A DNA stretch of 21,274 bases from a virus: IMG/VR virus record IMGVR_UViG_3300012920_000342, positions 1-21,274 of that record, one strand, 5' to 3'. Positions 12,888 to 19,868 of this stretch are shown here, piece after piece. The notes beneath the pieces are model-generated. The model did no database searches, was not told where the DNA came from, and saw nothing but the letters and a program-made list of their open reading frames with translations. Position numbers and translations under genes: made by a program. The stretch's first letter is position 1; the number at the start of each line of letters is the position of its first letter.

Positions 12888-13456
12888 TGGATTATAAACT
12901 TTGGGATATTGAATTTATAGAAGCTAACAAAGATACTTTTGTAGAACAGTGTCATATGTTTCATAAAGCTATTCAAGAATCAGTTGATGATGAAGATACG
13001 ACAAGAGCATATAGAAAGTATAATATATTTCAAGTAGCTGGTGGTAGTTATGGATTTTACATCTTGTATAAAACTGTCATACAAAATATACGAGAATATG
13101 TTGGAGATGACAGACCACTTTGGATGAGCGGTTGGTTGAACTTTCATGATCCATCAGAAGTACTAGATTGGCATAGTCATTATGGTAGTTTGTGTCATGG
13201 TTATTTAAGCATTGATCCGAAAAACACAACCACAAAATTTGAAGGCTATGATATTGAAAACAAGGTCGGAAGAATGTATCTGGGCCCTAGTTATAGAGAA
13301 CATAAAGTCGTAGTCAATGAGCCCTATGAGGGATATAGAATTACACTAGGATTTGATGTTAGTGATGGCACAGATGAAGATGGTGACGGTCATCTGTTAA
13401 TTAATACTAAAGAAACATCTGGACACGAATACCAATATTGTTTACCAGTACCATAA
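12887..13456 (+). CDS. 2OG-Fe(II) oxygenase-like protein
   Basis: 189 residues, coupled to the previous gene by TAATG. LDWHSHYGSLCHGYLSID offers His96 and His98, EHKVVV offers His139, and GYRITLGFDV offers Arg151, the order and spacing of a double-stranded beta-helix dioxygenase. It is only distantly similar to its neighbour. Its N-terminal third is unassigned. Substrate unknown. Confidence 0.7.
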   Translation: MDYKLWDIEFIEANKDTFVEQCHMFHKAIQESVDDEDTTRAYRKYNIFQVAGGSYGFYILYKTVIQNIREYVGDDRPLWMSGWLNFHDPSEVLDWHSHYGSLCHGYLSIDPKNTTTKFEGYDIENKVGRMYLGPSYREHKVVVNEPYEGYRITLGFDVSDGTDEDGDGHLLINTKETSGHEYQYCLPVP

Positions 13457-13468
13457 GAGAGGAAGCAA

Positions 13469-13783
13469 ATGGCAAAACCATCATACAGACAAGTTGAACA
13501 AATGAATGCTGAAATTGAAGAAGCAGAAGAGAGAATGAGACAGCAACAACAAATTCGTTCTGGGTTAGCATTAGGTATTATTGAAGTGTCTTTTACAAAG
13601 AAAGATGGCACAGAACGGACAATGAAATGCACACTAAATAGTCAGTATCTACCAGAACAGAAAGACCTCGAAGAAGAGATTGACAAACGAAATAAGTCTG
13701 ATGAGGTAATTGCTGTCTGGGACATTGAAAAAGAAGGCTGGCGATCATTCCGCTGGGACAGTGTGAAAGGCTATAAAGTATGA
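13469..13783 (+). CDS. WYL_2/Sm-like SH3 beta-barrel protein (DUF2693-like)
   Basis: 104 residues, with GAGGAAG before ATG 13469. An N-terminal coiled-coil (about 5-28, with QQQQ) is followed by EVSFTKKDGTERTMKCTLNSQYLPEQKD and VIAVWDIEKEGWRSFRWDSV, a pattern I associate with the phage WYL_2/DUF2693 family. WYL-type barrels often bind nucleic acids or ligands. Role here unknown. Its stop overlaps the next start (ATGA). Confidence 0.72.
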   Translation: MAKPSYRQVEQMNAEIEEAEERMRQQQQIRSGLALGIIEVSFTKKDGTERTMKCTLNSQYLPEQKDLEEEIDKRNKSDEVIAVWDIEKEGWRSFRWDSVKGYKV

Positions 13784-14769
13784 AACTGAATATTGTTGAT
13801 GATACGAAGAAAGATGATGATGACGAGTTCTCAATGGGGCCGACAATAGACGGCACCTATACAGATGCCAAAGGTGGCACTGAACTGATGAACAAAGCAC
13901 TGTACGAGCGAGTAGACAATGACTTGCTCGACCAGTTCTATCTTATCAAGTCTAGAGTTCGGTGGACCGATCCTAAAAGACCAAATCTTCTATGGCTTCA
14001 TGACACTTGGGATGATCCTGAGTCGCAACACCTGAAAGATGCAGAAGCAAGAAAGCGTTTTGCAAAACTGATCTTTGTGTCGAACTATCAACTTCAAACA
14101 TACAATCTTGCACTTGGTGTTCCGTATCACGAATCATTCGTTATGAAAAATGCGATTGACCCCATTCCGTATGCAGAGAAGCCTAAAGATCGAATCAATC
14201 TTATCTATCACACAACACCTCATCGTGGACTAAACATTGCAGTAGCGGCTATGAAAGAACTGGCTAAACTGCATGGTGATAAGATTCATCTTGACGTATA
14301 TTCTTCTTTCGAGGCGTATGGTTGGCCTGATAGAGATAAGCCATACTTGAGTTTGTTCGATGAGATTCGTGAGCATCCAAATATGACATATCATGGCTTT
14401 CAGGAAAATAGTGTTGTTCGTGAAGCACTACAGAAAGCACACATCTATGCATATCCTAACATATGGCCCGAGACATCTTGTATCTCTGCTATCGAAGCAA
14501 TGTCTGCAGGCTGTCAAGTCGTGTGTCCTAATCACGCCGCTCTACCAGAAACAACTGGTGGTTTTGCCACGATGTATCAGTTTAGTGAAGATATGAATCA
14601 ACATGCGAATGTCTTTGCTAACTTCTTGAACGCCTCTATTGAAAACCACAACTCAGAAGACATGCAGAGAAAAATGGCTTTCCAGAAGAACTGGACTGAT
14701 AACTTCTACAACTGGGATCTAAGATCGGCAGAGTGGACAGGTCTTCTTCAAGGACTTCTGAAGTCATGA
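13780..14769 (+). CDS. GT4-type (GT-B) glycosyltransferase
   Basis: 329 residues. The Rossmann-like C-terminal half has INLIYHTTPHRGLNIAV (about 139-155), and the sugar-nucleotide motif PETSCISAIEAMSAGC with Glu231 and Glu239 (EX7E). LWLHDTWDDP and LIFVSNYQ in the N-terminal half also fit GT4 enzymes. It lies among oxygenase genes rather than with the glycan cassette at 5743-9460, but could act on the same product. Coupled both upstream and downstream by ATGA. Confidence 0.85.
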   Translation: MKLNIVDDTKKDDDDEFSMGPTIDGTYTDAKGGTELMNKALYERVDNDLLDQFYLIKSRVRWTDPKRPNLLWLHDTWDDPESQHLKDAEARKRFAKLIFVSNYQLQTYNLALGVPYHESFVMKNAIDPIPYAEKPKDRINLIYHTTPHRGLNIAVAAMKELAKLHGDKIHLDVYSSFEAYGWPDRDKPYLSLFDEIREHPNMTYHGFQENSVVREALQKAHIYAYPNIWPETSCISAIEAMSAGCQVVCPNHAALPETTGGFATMYQFSEDMNQHANVFANFLNASIENHNSEDMQRKMAFQKNWTDNFYNWDLRSAEWTGLLQGLLKS

Positions 14770-15347
14770 TCTATGACGTAATCGATGACGTTATGCCCGA
14801 TCACTTTAACAAGTATATGATCGAAGCCCTTATACAGGTTAATAGATGGCGTCAAGCATTACCCGAATTGCATTCAGTTAAAAAGGACACATTGGTTGAT
14901 GATGCAGGAATGACAATGCTATCATTTCCAAATGAAGATGAAGACCACAAACTGAATCGTCTCAATATTTTATGTGATGTTATTCTGAATGGCGCTTTAG
15001 AAAGACACTCTTCTATTGGACGTTTTGAGAATTTTGATGTAGATAGATATGTGTTCAATCTTTACAATAGAAATTCTGTCTGTGATTTTCATCAAGATGT
15101 AACTCTTACTGGATTAGATCCTGGTCAGTATCTATCGACTTTCATTTATTCATTTAATGACTGTGATGGATACAATATCATTGCTGATGAAAAAATTGAA
15201 AGTAAAGCTGGTAGACTTATTTTATTTCCTAGTAATGTTTCACATAAAGCATATCCACCAAAGAATCAACCTCATAGATACTCATTAAACTGTCAATTCA
15301 AATATAGTTCATATTTCAGATACAATGATAATTACGGAACAGAGTAA
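14766..15347 (+). CDS. 2OG-Fe(II) oxygenase
   Basis: 193 residues from ATG 14766 (the longer frame from 14733 lies inside the transferase). The HxD pair is His109-Asp111 in DFHQDVTLTG, the distal ligand is His160 in NVSHKAYPP, and Arg171 in PHRYSLNCQF is the likely 2-oxoglutarate anchor. This follows the prolyl-4-hydroxylase-like layout. Substrate unknown; it is directly coupled to a glycosyltransferase, so sugar or protein hydroxylation are both possible. Confidence 0.78.
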   Translation: MIYDVIDDVMPDHFNKYMIEALIQVNRWRQALPELHSVKKDTLVDDAGMTMLSFPNEDEDHKLNRLNILCDVILNGALERHSSIGRFENFDVDRYVFNLYNRNSVCDFHQDVTLTGLDPGQYLSTFIYSFNDCDGYNIIADEKIESKAGRLILFPSNVSHKAYPPKNQPHRYSLNCQFKYSSYFRYNDNYGTE

Positions 15348-15875
15348 ATGAACATAGAAGTCATTGACAATTTTTTAGACCCACATGAGTTTGAAGAACT
15401 GAAAGATTTCATTTTTCATCCTGATGAAAACAGTAACATGAGAATGAATTGGGTTATGAATTATGGCGTGACAAATTCTGATGAAGATTCTTTTCAGTTC
15501 AATCATATGTTTTATGCGGATGGCGCACCACAATCTGATCAAATGAACTTATTAGTTCCTATTCTGACAAAAATACCAAATTTATTGTCAATGCTCAGAA
15601 TAAAAGCAAATCTTTTGACTAGAACATTAAATCATGAACAGCATGGATATCATGTTGATATGCATGACGCACAAGGACTTCCTCACAAGTCTGCGATATT
15701 CTATTGCAATACAAACAATGGATGGACACAGTTTGAGAATGGCACAAAAGTAGAAAGCATTGCAAACAGAATGGTCATGTTTGACGGACAACTAAAACAT
15801 TGTAGTGTGAGTCAAACAGATGAACCGTTTAGGGTTGTGATAAATTTTGTTTACATAGAAAAGCGAGTGATGTAA
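15348..15875 (+). CDS. 2OG-Fe(II) oxygenase, related to the one at 20596
   Basis: 175 residues. It opens with VIDNFLDPHEFEELKDFI, the usual N-terminal helix-strand of phage prolyl-hydroxylase-like proteins. Ligands are His102-x-Asp104 (YHVDMHD), His151 (LKHCSVSQT) and Arg162 (EPFRVVINF). The stretch NTNNGWTQFENGTKVESIAN closely parallels the fifth oxygenase (20596-21126), so the two look like paralogues within this genome. Substrate unknown. Confidence 0.82.
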   Translation: MNIEVIDNFLDPHEFEELKDFIFHPDENSNMRMNWVMNYGVTNSDEDSFQFNHMFYADGAPQSDQMNLLVPILTKIPNLLSMLRIKANLLTRTLNHEQHGYHVDMHDAQGLPHKSAIFYCNTNNGWTQFENGTKVESIANRMVMFDGQLKHCSVSQTDEPFRVVINFVYIEKRVM

Positions 15876-16045
15876 TGAGACACGAAGAATATATGAAACA
15901 GCGAATCGCAGAAGAAAAAATGCAAAAACCGGGGGTAAATGTAGAATATACCAACATGCGTTTGACAAAAGAAGTCGATCAAATCTTACAACGACTTGAA
16001 ATCATTGAGGAAAAAATTGACGAATTAATTAAAAAAAGGGGTTGA
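15875..16045 (+). CDS. Small charged helical protein, unknown function
   Basis: 56 residues from ATG 15875, in TAATG overlap with the oxygenase. An internal NVEYTNMRL is followed by a heptad-like stretch, VDQILQRLEIIEEKIDELIKK, a likely coiled coil and oligomerisation helix. Its last codons are inside the 5' arm of a terminator-like hairpin and its TGA is in the TTGACA of the next promoter. No family recognised. Confidence 0.6.
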   Translation: MRHEEYMKQRIAEEKMQKPGVNVEYTNMRLTKEVDQILQRLEIIEEKIDELIKKRG

Positions 16046-16058
16046 CATAATCCCTTTT
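16034..16058 (+). terminator. Terminator-like hairpin with promoter in the loop
   Basis: AAAAGGG (16034-16040) pairs with CCCTTTT (16052-16058), extended by G16041-T16051, with a 9-base loop TTGACATAA. The + strand T run is short (TTTTCC). On the - strand the run is longer, so it may work in both directions. Confidence 0.55.
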
Positions 16059-16069
16059 CCTGTTAGGAT
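16042..16069 (+). promoter_or_regulatory. Sigma-70 promoter nested in a hairpin
   Basis: TTGACA (16042-16047), a 16-base spacer and TAGGAT (16064-16069). The upstream gene's TGA is inside the -35, and the -35 is in the hairpin loop, as at 10598. The leader then carries the shared element and an AGAGAGAGA ribosome site. Confidence 0.68.
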
Positions 16070-16088
16070 GTAAGAGTAAGAGATAAGA

Positions 16089-16100
16089 GTGATTCGTAAA
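16089..16100 (+). repeat. Shared leader element, copy 2
   Basis: GTGATTCGTAAA followed by GAAAGAGAGAGACC and ATG 16115. It is 12/12 identical to copy 1 and 11/12 to copy 3. The bases just upstream (GTAAGAG..) also resemble those of copy 3 (GTAAGTTAG..). Confidence 0.8.
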
Positions 16101-16114
16101 GAAAGAGAGAGACC

Positions 16115-16357
16115 ATGTTTCGCATTCCCGCTTTTCATCAGATGAACCTCGGCTTCGAAGAAGCCTGTGCCATGCTCCGTGGCCATGCTGGTCAAGATAC
16201 CTTGATCGGCGCTATGGAAGCTGTGCAACAGCTTTGGGAAGACCATGCCCAGCGTGATGCTGGTCACGATGACCGGTTCTTTGAGACTTGGGCGTATGAA
16301 CTGAATGCCTACAATGCCGTTTTCACTCAGATGCATGACCTGCTTGGAGAAGCTTAA
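16115..16357 (+). CDS. Small protein, unknown function, possibly early and highly expressed
   Basis: 80 residues. The AGAGAGAGACC site sits directly before ATG 16115. Sequence: MFRIPAFHQMNLGFEEACAM, then a helical, His/Asp/Glu-rich region (LWEDHAQRDAGHDDRFFETW). It is much richer in G and C than its neighbours and uses codons such as CTC, GCC and CGC. It has its own promoter and conserved leader. I know no family. Early host-directed genes often look like this. Confidence 0.65.
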   Translation: MFRIPAFHQMNLGFEEACAMLRGHAGQDTLIGAMEAVQQLWEDHAQRDAGHDDRFFETWAYELNAYNAVFTQMHDLLGEA

Positions 16358-16437
16358 TGATGATCGCTGTTAAAATTCTGATGGGTACTTTTGGTGCCCT
16401 CGCTGTTATCGCCCTTCCTATTCTTCTTGTCTGGTAA
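16357..16437 (+). CDS. 26-residue membrane microprotein
   Basis: ATG 16357 overlaps the previous stop (TAATG). The product (MMIAVKILMGTFGALAVIAL then PILLVW) is a single hydrophobic helix. It has the same length as the microprotein at 10737-10817 and a similar end (VW). Function unknown. Confidence 0.58.
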   Translation: MMIAVKILMGTFGALAVIALPILLVW

Positions 16438-16450
16438 AGGAGATCATATC

Positions 16451-16672
16451 TTGAAACACTGTCTACATAAGGGTAGATGCATAGTTCTCAAAGCATCTAC
16501 TCGACACGGCAAAAATCGCATTCATCAACATGGTGACATTTGGTGGATCAAAGAAGTTCGTAATGATCGTATGCTTCTAGAAAGCAACGACCGAACTGAT
16601 AGAGGTGAGTTCGACTGGCGTTGGGTTGACCTACAAGATGACAGAGACTTTACATGGGAGCTTGCACGATGA
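16451..16672 (+). CDS. Small basic protein, unknown function
   Basis: 73 residues from TTG 16451, chosen because AAAGGAG (16436-16442) is 8 bases upstream; the longer frame from 16391 would read across the microprotein. The region RCIVLKASTRHGKNRIHQHGDIWWIKEVRNDRMLLES, then FDWRWVDLQDDRDF, looks like a compact beta-rich domain. I recall similar phage proteins but no function. Coupled to the next gene by ATGA. Confidence 0.68.
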   Translation: MKHCLHKGRCIVLKASTRHGKNRIHQHGDIWWIKEVRNDRMLLESNDRTDRGEFDWRWVDLQDDRDFTWELAR

Positions 16673-17145
16673 ATCGTAAACAACTTGAAGAATCCATTCT
16701 TGAAGACCTCACAGTCAAACGACCAAAAGCAAAGCGCAGGCGCAAGCCAATGACGCCAGAACAGAAGGCGGCTGCGGCAGAACGCTTGGCCAAAGCCCGT
16801 GAGAAACGACAGAAGGCAAACCCACCAAAGTATGCCAATGTACATGCTTCGGTTCTTGCACTGCCTGATGATCATCCATTCTCTCGAAAGGCTGTGACTG
16901 ACTGGATCAAACACCAGAAAGAACTGCTTTCAGAGTATCGAAGGCAAGAGCGAATGAAGATGAAAGGTGCTCCTGCAAAGGTTGCGAATGCTGTAGCCTA
17001 CATTCGACACTGTGAGTGGTATCTCAAAAATGGTGATTGGATCGATAGTTACTATGGCAAAGATGCAGACAAGAAGGTCCGCCGTCGAGTCATCGTACCG
17101 TCGAAAACTACTAAATATGAGTATCACGACGAAGAGGAGACGTAA
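16669..17145 (+). CDS. Conserved phage protein, basic, unknown function
   Basis: 158 residues from ATG 16669. The N-terminal third is Lys/Arg/Ala-rich and helical (VKRPKAKRRRKPMTPEQKAAAAERLAKAREKR), suggesting nucleic acid binding. The core has PPKYANVHASVLALPDDHPFSRKAVTDWIKHQKE and AVAYIRHCEWYLKNGDWIDSYYG, text typical of a conserved protein in T4-like marine phages. Function not known. TAATG coupling to the next gene. Confidence 0.68.
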   Translation: MNRKQLEESILEDLTVKRPKAKRRRKPMTPEQKAAAAERLAKAREKRQKANPPKYANVHASVLALPDDHPFSRKAVTDWIKHQKELLSEYRRQERMKMKGAPAKVANAVAYIRHCEWYLKNGDWIDSYYGKDADKKVRRRVIVPSKTTKYEYHDEEET

Positions 17146-17501
17146 TGACAAATATAATAAAGTTTCCTAGCGACTATAAGCCTGAAACCTTATCAGATGT
17201 CCAAGAGAAGATCGATATGGCGAAAGAGAAGTATGTGAATGCTTTGGTCGATCATCATTGCAGTCAACTTCTGGCTAACATCAGTCTGTCTGGAATTGAA
17301 ATCGAGACTGATGACTTCATGAAAGATTTCGCCTTCACAATTGAAACCGTTCGATCAGCAATGTATCGAAGTATGAGACTATCACATCCACTTCAAGATC
17401 AAATCGATGAAGCCATCGAACTTGTTGACACAGAAGAAGATGACGATTTCTCTGATGAGAGGATGTTACGTTGGGATGATGACGACGACGAAGAAGACTA
17501 G
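17145..17501 (+). CDS. Conserved phage protein with acidic tail, unknown function
   Basis: 118 residues. IIKFP near the start, then a helical middle (VNALVDHHCSQLLANISLSGIEIETDDFMKDFAFTIETVRSAMYR) and HPLQDQIDEAIELV resemble a small protein I know from marine phages. The last 22 residues are nearly all Asp and Glu. Function unknown. The acidic codon run (GATGATGACGACGACGAAGAAGAC) contains the likely start of the next gene in another frame. Confidence 0.65.
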   Translation: MTNIIKFPSDYKPETLSDVQEKIDMAKEKYVNALVDHHCSQLLANISLSGIEIETDDFMKDFAFTIETVRSAMYRSMRLSHPLQDQIDEAIELVDTEEDDDFSDERMLRWDDDDDEED

Positions 17502-17724
17502 AAACTACTATACCCAGAGACAATGGGATAGAACAGTTGGTTGGGGCAAAGTACCAAAGGAGTATCAGATGCCATCTAGTGAAGATATGTTGATTGAGCG
17601 TATTCTGCAAAACGAACTAGACACAATGAAAGTTTTGCAGAATGAACAGTACACTGATGAAGATGTAGTTGTTCGAAACTGGATGAAAAAGCGAATTGAA
17701 GACTTGACAAACGAGGACGAATAG
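17476..17724 (+). CDS. Small protein, unknown function (start uncertain)
   Basis: 82 residues if it starts at ATG 17476; 17479, 17455 or 17407 are other in-frame choices. Upstream residues overlap the previous gene and look unconserved, while NYYTQRQWDRTVGWGKVPKEYQMPSSEDMLIERILQNE looks like the conserved core. It is acidic at the end. Its 3' end carries the TTGACA (17704) of the promoter for RNase H. Confidence 0.58.
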   Translation: MMTTTKKTRNYYTQRQWDRTVGWGKVPKEYQMPSSEDMLIERILQNELDTMKVLQNEQYTDEDVVVRNWMKKRIEDLTNEDE

Positions 17725-17732
17725 TTTACTAT
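17704..17732 (+). promoter_or_regulatory. Probable sigma-70 promoter before RNase H
   Basis: TTGACA (17704-17709), 17 bases, TACTAT (17727-17732). A better-looking TATAAT (17732-17737) sits 22 bases from the -35, which is too far, so TACTAT is the likelier -10. The ATG is at 17764. Confidence 0.5.
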
Positions 17733-17763
17733 ATAATATAGGATGAAAAATTGAGTAGAGATT

Positions 17764-18627
17764 ATGATACTCTTAGATTTGAATCAGGTAATGATTTCGA
17801 ACCTGATGATGCAACTAAACAATCGAAACAACATTGTCGAAGAGGACATGCTTCGGCACATGATTCTTAACAGTCTACGGCTGTACAAAACAAAGTTCAG
17901 TAAAGACTATGGCGACCTTGTAATCTGTTGTGATGACAAGAATTACTGGCGCAAAGAAATCTTCCCATACTACAAAGCACACAGAAAAGCAGACCGTGAA
18001 AAGTCTCCTCTTGACTGGAACAACATCTTCACCATTCTGAATAAGATTCGTGACGAGATGAAAGAGACTTTTCCTTGGCGTGTTCTTCAAGTAGAGACGG
18101 CAGAGGCTGATGATATCATCGGTACTCTCTGCCATCGTTTTGGTCGAACACTGAAAGCAGACGATGACGAACCCATTCTTATTCTGTCTGGCGACAAGGA
18201 CTTTGGTCAGCTACAGAAGTATGCAAACGTCGAACAATTCTCACCCATCACAAAGAAGTGGATCCGTATCAACAATCCAGAAGCCTTCTTGCGTGAGCAT
18301 ATTATGAAGGGTGATCGAGGCGACGGCATTCCTAATTTTCTGTCTGGTGACAATGTGATAGTTGTTGGTCAAAGACAGAAGCCACTTTTGTCGAAGAAAC
18401 TTGATACATGGATTTCTCTTCAACCCGAAGACTTCTGTAACGATATGATGTTGCGTAATTACAAGCGCAATGAATCATTAGTCAATCTTGACATGATCCC
18501 ACAACATATTCAAGACAGTGTAAATGATTTGTATGATAAATATGAGATACCCCCAAGAAAGGGTCTACTAAATTACTTTATCAAACACCGTTTGAAGAAT
18601 CTTATGGATAGCATTGGAGATTTTTGA
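17764..18627 (+). CDS. rnh: T4-type RNase H (5'-3' flap exonuclease)
   Basis: 287 residues. The 5'-nuclease acidic residues are visible: Asp5 in LLDLNQ, Asp57/58 in ICCDDKNYWRKEIFPYYK, the AEADDIIGTL motif (113-122), LSGDKDFGQL (141-150) and the helix-three-turn-helix DRGDGIPNFLSGDN (184-197). In T4 this enzyme removes RNA primers from Okazaki fragments, partnering with gp32 and gp45. Its TGA overlaps the next ATG by one base. Confidence 0.92.
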   Translation: MILLDLNQVMISNLMMQLNNRNNIVEEDMLRHMILNSLRLYKTKFSKDYGDLVICCDDKNYWRKEIFPYYKAHRKADREKSPLDWNNIFTILNKIRDEMKETFPWRVLQVETAEADDIIGTLCHRFGRTLKADDDEPILILSGDKDFGQLQKYANVEQFSPITKKWIRINNPEAFLREHIMKGDRGDGIPNFLSGDNVIVVGQRQKPLLSKKLDTWISLQPEDFCNDMMLRNYKRNESLVNLDMIPQHIQDSVNDLYDKYEIPPRKGLLNYFIKHRLKNLMDSIGDF

Positions 18628-19058
18628 TGAGAAAGACTTTCTATGAAATTTTTACAGAAGTCGAAAAGTGTAAAACGAAGAAAGAGAAGATTGCTAAACT
18701 TAGAGAGAATAGCAGTGCGGCTATGAAAGCCGTATTGGGTCATACATATGATCCTGGTGTAAAATGGCTTTTACCAGAAGGTGATCCGCCATACAAGCCA
18801 GCGGTAGACGGTGTTGATGTACAAGGTCAGTTTGTCTCAGAGTTGAGAAAGCTTTATCTCTTTATTGATGGCCCTTCTGAGACACAGAGAAACTTAAAAC
18901 AGATTCGAAGAGAACAGCTATTTATTGAGATGTTGGAAAACATCGATCCCGGAGATGCAAAAGTTCTACTTGGTATGAAAGATGGTAAATTGCCATTCAA
19001 AGGTCTTACCAGAAAACTTGTAGCAGAAGCATTTCCTAGCATTTCTAAAAACTGGTGA
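18627..19058 (+). CDS. DUF6433-like conserved phage protein
   Basis: 143 residues from ATG 18627. MRKTFYEIFTEVEKCKTKKEKIAKL, GVKWLLPEGDPPYKP, LRKLYLFIDG and KGLTRKLVAEAFP fit a conserved family of T4-like marine phages that I know as DUF6433. Helical and basic. It sits after RNase H, so a replication-linked role is possible but unproven. Confidence 0.72.
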   Translation: MRKTFYEIFTEVEKCKTKKEKIAKLRENSSAAMKAVLGHTYDPGVKWLLPEGDPPYKPAVDGVDVQGQFVSELRKLYLFIDGPSETQRNLKQIRREQLFIEMLENIDPGDAKVLLGMKDGKLPFKGLTRKLVAEAFPSISKNW

Positions 19059-19078
19059 AAGGAAGATAGGTCACTCAT

Positions 19079-19261
19079 ATGGCTAAGAATAAGAAGACTG
19101 CCCAGAGCGATGATGAGCGTGGCTTCAAGCGTATTAAAGAACAGCGCAAGCCGATTAAGAATTTCAAGACGCATTTGAAAGATGTAGCGCAAGCATATTT
19201 GGATGAGGAAGACTTTGATCATGAAGACGGCATTTATTATAGGAAACGGGACGAGTCGTAA
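19079..19261 (+). CDS. Small Lys/Arg-rich protein, unknown function
   Basis: 60 residues from ATG 19079, with AAAGGAAG upstream. MAKNKKTAQSDDERGFKRIK and RKPIKNFKTHLKDVAQAYLDEED resemble short basic phage proteins seen near replication genes. Probably binds nucleic acid or is disordered. Its last 41 bases overlap the next gene. Confidence 0.62.
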   Translation: MAKNKKTAQSDDERGFKRIKEQRKPIKNFKTHLKDVAQAYLDEEDFDHEDGIYYRKRDES

Positions 19262-19802
19262 ACCCGTCGATTTGAATAAGCTTGTAGGCAAAGGCACCAT
19301 TTTTGGATGTAATGCTCTATATCGTGAGTTCAAAAACTATGATTATCTGATCTCAATCGATAGACAGTTTCAGATGATCATGGAAGCAAACGATGAAGTT
19401 TTTGGTGAAGATAAAAGAAATATCTTTCCACCAGAAGATGAGTGTTACGAAAGTGCAGAGTACAATCCGCAAAGACGGCGGAGCAATGCTGGCATGAATG
19501 CTATGCTCGAGGCTATTCGAAGAAACCATGACAAGTTGTATTGTTTGGGATTTGACTTTTTGCTTGAAGATGACGAGTTGTCAGAAGATAATCTCTTCAA
19601 GAATCAAAAGGGATATGGACCAGAGACTCATGCGAATCACTTAGACAACGTGCATCGAGTCGCATATCTCGAATGGTTTATGAGAAAATATCACTACACT
19701 CAGTTCACTTTTGTTTTACCAGAAGGTGAACCATTTCAAACACTTACAGCACCAAATGTATCTGGCATGTTTATTTCAAAATTTATTGAAAAAATGTGTT
19801 GA
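19221..19802 (+). CDS. Conserved protein with GNGTSR motif, possible transferase
   Basis: 193 residues from ATG 19221 (GAGGAAG upstream; ATG 19203 is the alternative). It opens with a strand and glycine loop, AFIIGNGTSRKPVDLNKLVG, then TIFGCNALYREFKNYDYLISIDR, SNAGMNAMLEAIRRNHDKLYCLGFDF and THANHLDNVHRVAYLEWF. This type, a GNGxSR loop and an N-A-L-Y segment, recurs in phages and resembles Rossmann-like DUF115 or sialyltransferase folds. I cannot assign an activity. Its TGA is inside the -35 of the next promoter. Confidence 0.65.
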   Translation: MKTAFIIGNGTSRKPVDLNKLVGKGTIFGCNALYREFKNYDYLISIDRQFQMIMEANDEVFGEDKRNIFPPEDECYESAEYNPQRRRSNAGMNAMLEAIRRNHDKLYCLGFDFLLEDDELSEDNLFKNQKGYGPETHANHLDNVHRVAYLEWFMRKYHYTQFTFVLPEGEPFQTLTAPNVSGMFISKFIEKMC

Positions 19803-19827
19803 CATATATCTCTCTCCTTGCTATAAA
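19799..19827 (+). promoter_or_regulatory. Sigma-70 promoter
   Basis: TTGACA (19799-19804), 17 bases, TATAAA (19822-19827). Near-consensus. The -35 holds the TGA of the upstream gene. The spacer contains TCTCTCTCC, an inverted match to the GAGAGAGAGA ribosome region about 45 bases downstream. Confidence 0.8.
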
Positions 19828-19845
19828 GTATATGTAAGTTAGTTA

Positions 19846-19857
19846 GTGATTCGCAAA
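19846..19857 (+). repeat. Shared leader element, copy 3
   Basis: GTGATTCGCAAA followed by GAGAGAGAGACATG, which runs into ATG 19869. One base differs from copies 1 and 2. Confidence 0.8.
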
Positions 19858-19868
19858 GAGAGAGAGAC

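Noticed and set aside
16525-16914. 129-residue minus-strand frame, Ser/Cys/Arg-rich
   Set aside because: Shadow of two coupled + strand genes; the Ser/Leu/Arg bias is what antisense of Glu/Lys/Gln codons gives.
17704-17737. TTGACA with the exact TATAAT at 17732-17737 as one promoter
   Set aside because: The spacer would be 22 bases, too long for sigma-70. TACTAT at 17 bases was used instead.
18854-19333. 159-residue minus-strand frame
   Set aside because: Antisense to the DUF6433-like gene and the two genes after it; no ribosome site and no recognisable domain.
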